17,262 bases of DNA. It comes from Clostridia bacterium. GTDB lineage: Bacteria > Bacillota > Clostridia > Christensenellales > CAG-917. A model generated the notes under the pieces. It ran no database searches, was not told the DNA's origin, and worked only from the letters and a program-made list of their open reading frames with translations. Where the stretch lies: positions 1-17,262 of the forward strand of contig JAFVYE010000013.1 in assembly GCA_017500745.1 (NCBI GenBank), written 5' to 3'. The translations under genes and the position numbers were made by a program. Each line of letters starts with the position of its first letter. Within the stretch, counting starts at the first letter, position 1. Below, piece after piece: positions 14,312 through 17,262 of this stretch.

Positions 14312-14395
14312 GCGGCCATGGCGGAATAGGCAGACGCGTACGTTTGAGGGGCGTATGGGACGACCGTGTGAGTTCAAGTCTCACTGGCCGCACCA
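14312..14395 (+). tRNA. tRNA-Leu (anticodon GAG)
   Basis: An 84-base class II tRNA. The acceptor arms GCGGCCA and TGGCCGC pair perfectly, with discriminator A and genome-encoded CCA at 14393-14395. D-stem GCG/CGC. Anticodon stem TACGT/GCGTA (one T-G pair) with loop TTGAGGG, so positions 34-36 are GAG, reading CUC/CUU. A long variable arm (about 12 bases, TGGGACGACCGT) is as required for leucine. The T-arm is GTGAG-TTCAAGT-CTCAC. A terminator follows directly. The 3' end is repeated twice downstream, as at an integration site. Confidence 0.96.
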
Positions 14396-14397
14396 AG
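14382..14397 (+). repeat. tRNA-Leu 3' end, copy 1 of 3 (probable attachment core)
   Basis: CACTGGCCGCACCAAG within the tRNA and its first downstream bases. The same 16 bases recur at 14571-14586 and a degenerate form at 14653-14666. tRNA 3' ends are the classical integration sites for tyrosine-recombinase elements. Confidence 0.6.
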
Positions 14398-14403
14398 AAA
14401 AAG

Positions 14404-14431
14404 AACCAAGTCAACAGACTTGGTTTTTTTT
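14404..14431 (+). terminator. Terminator of tRNA-Leu
   Basis: Stem AACCAAGTC (14404-14412) with GACTTGGTT (14417-14425), loop AACA, followed by a T-run to 14431. Confidence 0.9.
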
Positions 14432-14440
14432 ATGCGACCA

Positions 14441-14551
14441 AGTGAGGCTTGTGTTGGGCTTTGCCCAACGTGCCTACGGCACCAACTCACACTCCGCGTA
14501 TCGTGACGCTTCGCTTTTTGAGTAAACTCAATCGCTACGCTATTTCGTCAC
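14441..14551. repeat. Cluster of nested palindromes between tRNA-Leu 3' copies
   Basis: About 110 bases made almost entirely of inverted repeats. GTGAG (14442-14446) pairs with CTCAC (14486-14490) and encloses GTTGGGC-TTT-GCCCAAC (14453-14469) and GTGCC-TAC-GGCAC (14470-14482). Next, GTGACG (14503-14508) pairs with CGTCAC (14546-14551) and encloses TTGAG-TAAA-CTCAA (14518-14531). It has no coding potential I trust. It looks like a small palindromic repeat element of the REP/MITE kind, without a recognised family. Confidence 0.55.
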
Positions 14552-14570
14552 TCCGTTCCTCACAAGTACA

Positions 14571-14586
14571 CACTGGCCGCACCAAG
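14571..14586 (+). repeat. tRNA-Leu 3' end, copy 2 of 3
   Basis: CACTGGCCGCACCAAG, identical to 14382-14397. Similarity extends left into the T-loop (CAAGT) and right through a near-identical terminator to the ATGCGACC after the T-run, so a stretch of nearly 60 bases is duplicated 189 bases downstream. The rest of the tRNA is absent. Confidence 0.75.
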
Positions 14587-14592
14587 GAAGAG

Positions 14593-14620
14593 AACCAAGT
14601 CAACTGACTTGGTTTTTTTT
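14593..14620 (+). terminator. Duplicate of the tRNA-Leu terminator
   Basis: Stem AACCAAGTC with GACTTGGTT, as at 14404 but loop AACT instead of AACA, followed by eight Ts. It has no complete gene upstream and so looks like a by-product of duplication or integration. Confidence 0.8.
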
Positions 14621-14629
14621 ATGCGACCT

Positions 14630-14640
14630 GTGGACTTTGT
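14630..14640 (+). repeat. Left copy of an 11-base direct repeat bracketing the AT-rich segment
   Basis: GTGGACTTTGT. The same 11 bases occur at 16960-16970. Both copies follow a terminator T-run and a GCG-containing hexamer, and both are followed by a GCACC about 20 bases later, so the match is larger than the exact 11 bases. Confidence 0.5.
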
Positions 14641-14652
14641 CCTACAAGTACT

Positions 14653-14666
14653 CATTGCCGCACCAA
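14653..14666 (+). repeat. tRNA-Leu 3' end, degenerate copy 3 of 3
   Basis: CATTGCCGCACCAA matches the tRNA 3' end with one mismatch and one missing base, and is preceded by ACAAGTACT like copy 2. From about 14667 the sequence becomes AT-rich, so this may be the far boundary of the tRNA-derived repeats. 14667-14736 holds nothing else I recognise. Confidence 0.5.
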
Positions 14667-14736
14667 ATCAGTATAATCCGAACCAAATACTTGTAACGAG
14701 TGAATATTTCTGATTTACTTTTATGCTTAAATAGCC

Positions 14737-14766
14737 AAAAGGACTCGTTTTACATCGAGTCCTTTT
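14737..14766. terminator. Terminator downstream of the TIR-like gene
   Basis: An 11-bp stem (AAAAGGACTCG with CGAGTCCTTTT), 8-base loop, three bases after the stop of the minus-strand gene. T-runs on both sides allow it to work in either direction. Confidence 0.85.
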
Positions 14767-14769
14767 TGT

Positions 14770-15942
14770 TTAATTTATAACATAAAAGTCAGGGTCTAAG
14801 ATAAACTCACTATCAGTTATTTCAAGCCAAGATAAACATATTTTAATTAATTTATATATTTTTTGAGAGAAAGTCGATATAAATTTTTCTTTTACGCAAA
14901 ATGTTTCTTTTAATACAAGTGGACTATCAACCGCATAATGAGTTTGATTAATAACTTTTCCACCTTTAGTATCAACATATCTATGCCCATCTTTATCAGT
15001 TGTTTCTAAAATCAAAAATGCATTTTGGGGATTGCTTTTATTTATTGAATGAGCATTTACAGGAGCAAGATTATTGTAGTTTTTTGTATCTAACGCAACA
15101 AAAGGATATTCTTTGTTTCTTTCTGATATGAACCAATTATATTCTCTTATCCAGTCCATTAATTCTAAAACAGTATAACTCCACTCCTTAGGAAAATAAG
15201 AAGATGAAAACAAATCTTTTAGTATTTCTTGCAAATTGCTATTTTCAGGTAAAAAATCATTCAATACTAAAAAAGCAGGAAACTGTTTGCTTTTTATTTT
15301 TTCTTCAATTTCGTCCATTTTACAATTCAACAAAGAAGAAACATTAGATAACCCTTCACTCATAGAAATAGTGCTATACAATATATTTGCAAAGGGTTTC
15401 AATGTTTCTAAAAGCAATCTATCAATTTTGCCTTTAACATAATCATTTAACGGATTAAAAAGTTTCCCCTTTACATATAAATCTTTTATATTTATTGATA
15501 AAATTTTACTAATTCGAGTTAATTCACCTTTTTTATTTGCATCATATGTTGTTATTCTTTTTTGTCGTAAATCAAAAGGCAGTTCTTCAATTGTTCCCGT
15601 ATTTATATCAAAAAGACAAATAATTCTATCCCAACCAAGTTTATTAGCCGCATAACCTAATTCCATCAAAACGTTTGGATTCGGGGTTTTTCGTCCATTG
15701 TAATCTGAATTAATGATGCTTACGTCACAAACGAATAAAACACTCTTATCTATTTTATCGAATATTGTCGTGGTTATATCGGGACTACCATTAACTCCAT
15801 TAGTATCTCTATCATATTCCATATAAATACGCGCGTCTTTTTCTAAATTTCTTAAAGCAGCTTTCAAACAGTATTCAATGAAATTTCTATGAGTTTTCTT
15901 TTCTAAATCATTTTGCCAAGAATAAAAAATTGTACGAGCCAT
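14770..15942 (-). CDS. TIR-like domain protein, candidate anti-phage effector
   Basis: A 390-residue protein. Residues 1-160 read as a TIR-like nucleotide-binding domain: TIFYSWQNDL (4-13), YDRDTNGVNGSPDI (43-56), the strand VLFVCDVSIIN (68-78), NPNVLMELGYA (88-98) and a strand RIICLF (106-111). E94 sits where TIR NAD-hydrolases carry their catalytic glutamate, within an N-x-x-x-E-L-G-[YF] context. This 'FYSWQ-D' type is frequent in defence islands, where TIR domains degrade NAD+ or make signalling nucleotides. The C-terminal 230 residues are not recognised and may sense or regulate. Start ATG 15942 has GGAG six bases before it; ATGs further upstream overlap that SD. The gene is clearly more AT-rich than the operon (AAA, TTT and ATA codons), fitting horizontal transfer. 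A good promoter and a terminator frame it, so it stands alone. Confidence 0.8.
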   Translation of the reverse strand: MARTIFYSWQNDLEKKTHRNFIEYCLKAALRNLEKDARIYMEYDRDTNGVNGSPDITTTIFDKIDKSVLFVCDVSIINSDYNGRKTPNPNVLMELGYAANKLGWDRIICLFDINTGTIEELPFDLRQKRITTYDANKKGELTRISKILSINIKDLYVKGKLFNPLNDYVKGKIDRLLLETLKPFANILYSTISMSEGLSNVSSLLNCKMDEIEEKIKSKQFPAFLVLNDFLPENSNLQEILKDLFSSSYFPKEWSYTVLELMDWIREYNWFISERNKEYPFVALDTKNYNNLAPVNAHSINKSNPQNAFLILETTDKDGHRYVDTKGGKVINQTHYAVDSPLVLKETFCVKEKFISTFSQKIYKLIKICLSWLEITDSEFILDPDFYVIN

Positions 15943-15971
15943 AATCATCTCCAATAAAAAACTTTAACATT

Positions 15972-16000
15972 ATTATAACCTCTTTCTTGATTTTTGTCTA
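15972..16000 (-). promoter_or_regulatory. Predicted promoter of the TIR-like gene
   Basis: On the minus strand TAGACA (16000-15995), 17 bases, then TATAAT (15977-15972). Leader of about 25 bases with GGAG before ATG 15942. Confidence 0.75.
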
Positions 16001-16059
16001 CGCAAGCCAAATCAGATAACGACAAAATAAGATAAAAATTCTTTCAAAAAGACGTCAGG

Positions 16060-16077
16060 TGTACACGTTCTTGTACA
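16060..16077. repeat. Paired TGTACA sites upstream of the 172-residue gene
   Basis: TGTACA at 16060-16065 and 16072-16077. Related GTAC-containing pairs lie on the other side of the gene (16868-16895). They might be a regulator site or an element end. The rest of 16001-16174 is AT-rich with no gene I can support. Confidence 0.3.
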
Positions 16078-16174
16078 GGTCGGTGTAAAATTTTGGCGGA
16101 TGTTGAGGTTTGCACTTTTATATTTTGATATGATAAAATAGAATTACAAACACGAACATTTATATATAATAACT

Positions 16175-16203
16175 ACGGAACGAAAGGTCTATCAACGGAA
16201 CGA
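16175..16203 (+). repeat. Direct repeat ACGGAACGA, copies 20 bases apart
   Basis: ACGGAACGA at 16175-16183 and 16195-16203, start to start exactly 20 bases (two helical turns). The second copy is also part of a small hairpin (CTATC/GATAG). It lies 44 bases upstream of a promoter, a typical place for a regulator to bind. Confidence 0.4.
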
Positions 16204-16246
16204 TAGATATTGCCAAGGTTTTTTCGTTATACGGTAGGCGGATATA

Positions 16247-16275
16247 TTGAAAAAATGCGATTTTTGTGCTATAAT
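16247..16275 (+). promoter_or_regulatory. Predicted promoter of the 172-residue gene
   Basis: TTGAAA at 16247-16252, 17 bases, TATAAT at 16270-16275 preceded by TGC (extended -10). Leader of about 42 bases with GAGGT at 16312-16316. Confidence 0.75.
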
Positions 16276-16323
16276 AAACTGAACAATAAATAAGAAGTTA
16301 TCGATTAGATTGAGGTACAAGTA

Positions 16324-16842
16324 ATGAACAAAGAAATAAGAAAATTAATACTTGACAAACTAGGTGATGAATTAAGTAAAAACGGTTTTTATTTAGTTGA
16401 CTCTACAAGAGAATATGCTGTTTACCATAAGAAAAATAATAATCATATTGAAATAATTCAATGGGCTAAAGATAAATATGAATCTTATATTACAGTTTCA
16501 ACTTCTATTGCTTTTTTGAACACTAATGTTGAAAAATCAAACATTAATTATAAATGGTTTAATGAATTTAATAATGGTAATTATAGTAAAATTAATGTTG
16601 ATGATTGTCTAAATAAATATTTTTTAAAGGGGCATTTTGGTCGTGAGTTTCATTATGGAGATGTATATATTGCTATAGGCAGAGGAATTGTTGGGGTGAC
16701 ACATAACTGCCAGAAAAAACCTTTGGGTTTTAAAATAAAAAGATATAAAGATTCTACATATAACGAGTTATGTAATCTAATCATTAAAAGAATGAATAGG
16801 ATCTATTCTTGGCTAGAAAAAAACAAGTCAAGTGTTTTATAA
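16324..16842 (+). CDS. Hypothetical protein, AT-rich accessory gene
   Basis: A 172-residue soluble protein I do not recognise. There is no signal peptide or membrane segment. The N-terminal helix (NKEIRKLILDKLGDELSKNG) is followed by alternating strands (FYLVDSTREYAVYHKK; HIEIIQWAKDKYESYITVSTSI), giving an alpha/beta pattern that could resemble DUF4304-type or immunity-like small proteins; this is a weak guess. The middle is rich in Asn, Lys and Tyr, and the C-terminus is a basic helix (LIIKRMNRIYSWLEKNKSS). GAGGT lies seven bases upstream of ATG 16324. Strong AT bias and its place beside a divergent TIR-like gene, with its own promoter and flanking repeats, suggest acquired cargo. A partner, inhibitor or unrelated passenger of the TIR protein are all possible. 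Confidence 0.75.
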   Translation: MNKEIRKLILDKLGDELSKNGFYLVDSTREYAVYHKKNNNHIEIIQWAKDKYESYITVSTSIAFLNTNVEKSNINYKWFNEFNNGNYSKINVDDCLNKYFLKGHFGREFHYGDVYIAIGRGIVGVTHNCQKKPLGFKIKRYKDSTYNELCNLIIKRMNRIYSWLEKNKSSVL

Positions 16843-16867
16843 ATTCCAATTTGTCGGTCAGTTTAAC

Positions 16868-16895
16868 TGTACGCACTTTTTAAGGGGTGTACGCA
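16868..16895 (+). repeat. Direct repeat TGTACGCA, copies 20 bases apart
   Basis: TGTACGCA at 16868-16875 and 16888-16895, start to start 20 bases, 25 bases after the stop of the 172-residue gene. Read in reverse they give GCGTACA pairs resembling the TGTACA pair on the left side of the same gene. Confidence 0.4.
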
Positions 16896-16923
16896 AATTG
16901 TATCAAAATAGATATTTACACAC

Positions 16924-16953
16924 AAAGACAAGCACAAGCTTGTCTTTTTTTTT
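16924..16953 (+). terminator. Strong terminator after the 172-residue gene
   Basis: A 10-bp stem AAAGACAAGC (16924-16933) with GCTTGTCTTT (16938-16947), 4-base loop, run of nine Ts (16945-16953). Confidence 0.9.
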
Positions 16954-16959
16954 GCGTCA

Positions 16960-16970
16960 GTGGACTTTGT
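16960..16970 (+). repeat. Right copy of the 11-base direct repeat
   Basis: GTGGACTTTGT, identical to 14630-14640, again just after a terminator T-run and a GCG hexamer, and again followed by GCACC (16986-16990). Confidence 0.5.
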
Positions 16971-17011
16971 GTGTTGAAAACACACGCACCTATGCTCACA
17001 CTGTGTGTTTT
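16969..17011 (+). repeat. Overlapping alternative hairpins
   Basis: GTGTGTT-GAA-AACACAC (16969-16985) can form, or AAAACACAC (16977-16985) can instead pair with GTGTGTTTT (17003-17011). The two structures exclude each other. Confidence 0.45.
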
Positions 17012-17025
17012 GAGTTGGACAAAAT

Positions 17026-17050
17026 AAAACCTCCCGAGGTGGGAGGTTTT
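17026..17050. terminator. Terminator of the right-edge nucleotidase gene
   Basis: Stem AAAACCTCCC (17026-17035) with GGGAGGTTTT (17041-17050), 5-base loop: the same stem as at 14050-14073. It lies 19 bases after the stop of the minus-strand gene. Confidence 0.85.
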
Positions 17051-17069
17051 TGTTTGGGTTAGATGAGGG

Positions 17070-17262
17070 CTAGTTGAGGCCACCTTCGGCAACGTAGTCT
17101 GCCACAAGGTCTCGGGCATACACAGGACCCAGTGACGCCACAAAGGTCAGTTTGTTTGCCTTGTAGACAAGATTGTAGGTGTCTGTGATGATATAGTAAG
17201 TGGCGGTGTCCACTATGTTGTTGCGGACGGTGTTGCCGTAGTCGCCTACGTAGATGAAATAA
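17070..17262 (-). CDS. 5'-nucleotidase-like protein, C-terminal fragment (runs off right edge)
   Basis: The last 64 codons of a minus-strand gene, ending at TAG 17070-17072. The visible part reads YFIYVGDYGNTVRNNIVDTA, then TYYIITDTYN, and finally VASLGPVYARDLVADYVAEG followed by GLN. It aligns without gaps to the final 63 residues of the lipoprotein encoded at 12507-14021 (for example TYYIVTDTYN and VASLGSVYARDLMAEYIASG). It therefore carries the end of a 5'-nucleotidase C-terminal domain and is a paralogue, not an exact copy: both protein and DNA differ at many positions. The metallophosphatase part would lie to the right of the window. The shared terminator stem suggests that gene and terminator were duplicated together. 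Confidence 0.85.
   Translation of the reverse strand, partial: YFIYVGDYGNTVRNNIVDTATYYIITDTYNLVYKANKLTFVASLGPVYARDLVADYVAEGGLN

Noticed and set aside
14310..14525. A 71-residue plus-strand ORF over the tRNA and terminator
   Set aside because: It is a translation of tRNA-Leu, its terminator and the palindrome cluster; no SD precedes it.
14432..14570. CRISPR array near the tRNA
   Set aside because: The repeats here are inverted and unequal in length, with no regularly spaced direct repeats or cas genes.
16832..17143. Reading frames of 75-76 residues on both strands in the right flank
   Set aside because: They run across terminators and hairpins and overlap the end of the second nucleotidase gene; no SD or recognisable protein.

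Overview
The window looks like a chromosomal segment of an uncultured Bacillota bacterium, most likely a gut-type Clostridia. The signs are meso-diaminopimelate dehydrogenase, a Firmicutes-style MazF N-terminus, a small DUF2156-type protein, sigma-A type TTGACA/TATAAT promoters with 17-base spacers, and AGGAG Shine-Dalgarno (SD) sites on several genes. I cannot name a genus from sequence alone.

Layout. 1-59: the first codons of a mazF toxin gene running off the left edge. 60-352: a structured leader and promoter region for ddh. 353-2022: ddh and a HAD phosphatase. 2088-2963 (minus): a diacylglycerol-kinase-family lipid kinase, sharing a terminator with the HAD gene. 3107-14021: one long plus-strand run, pgsA - valS - polytopic membrane protein - PH-like membrane protein - DUF2156/GNAT protein - alr - 5-formyl-THF cyclo-ligase - RsmD-CoaD fusion - coiled-coil protein - secreted 5'-nucleotidase-like lipoprotein. 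This run makes phospholipid, peptidoglycan precursor (D-Ala), folate and CoA intermediates, charges tRNA-Val and modifies rRNA. It ends at a strong terminator at 14050-14074. A previously unlisted 47-residue ORF lies convergent to it at 14077-14220 (minus).

14270-17060 is an accessory region. A tRNA-Leu(GAG) with a perfect promoter and encoded CCA is followed by two further partial copies of its 3' end, one with a second copy of its terminator. This is what repeated integration at a tRNA attachment site would leave. Beyond it lies a visibly AT-rich segment with a minus-strand TIR-like effector gene and a divergent 172-residue unknown gene, each with its own good promoter. An 11-base direct repeat brackets the segment. 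At 17070-17262 (minus) the C-terminal end of a second 5'-nucleotidase-like protein, paralogous to the one at 12507, faces the island, with an identical terminator stem.

The main unexpected observations are: (1) an in-frame RsmD-CoaD fusion with almost no linker; (2) a series of perfect hairpins, all with exactly three-base loops but with unrelated stems, sitting in nearly every gap between genes of the long operon, often where an SD site would be expected; (3) the tRNA-Leu island with its TIR-like effector, tandem tRNA 3' fragments and palindrome cluster; (4) the small leaderless-looking 47-residue ORF. Computed homology searches were not available, so family names rest on motif recognition.
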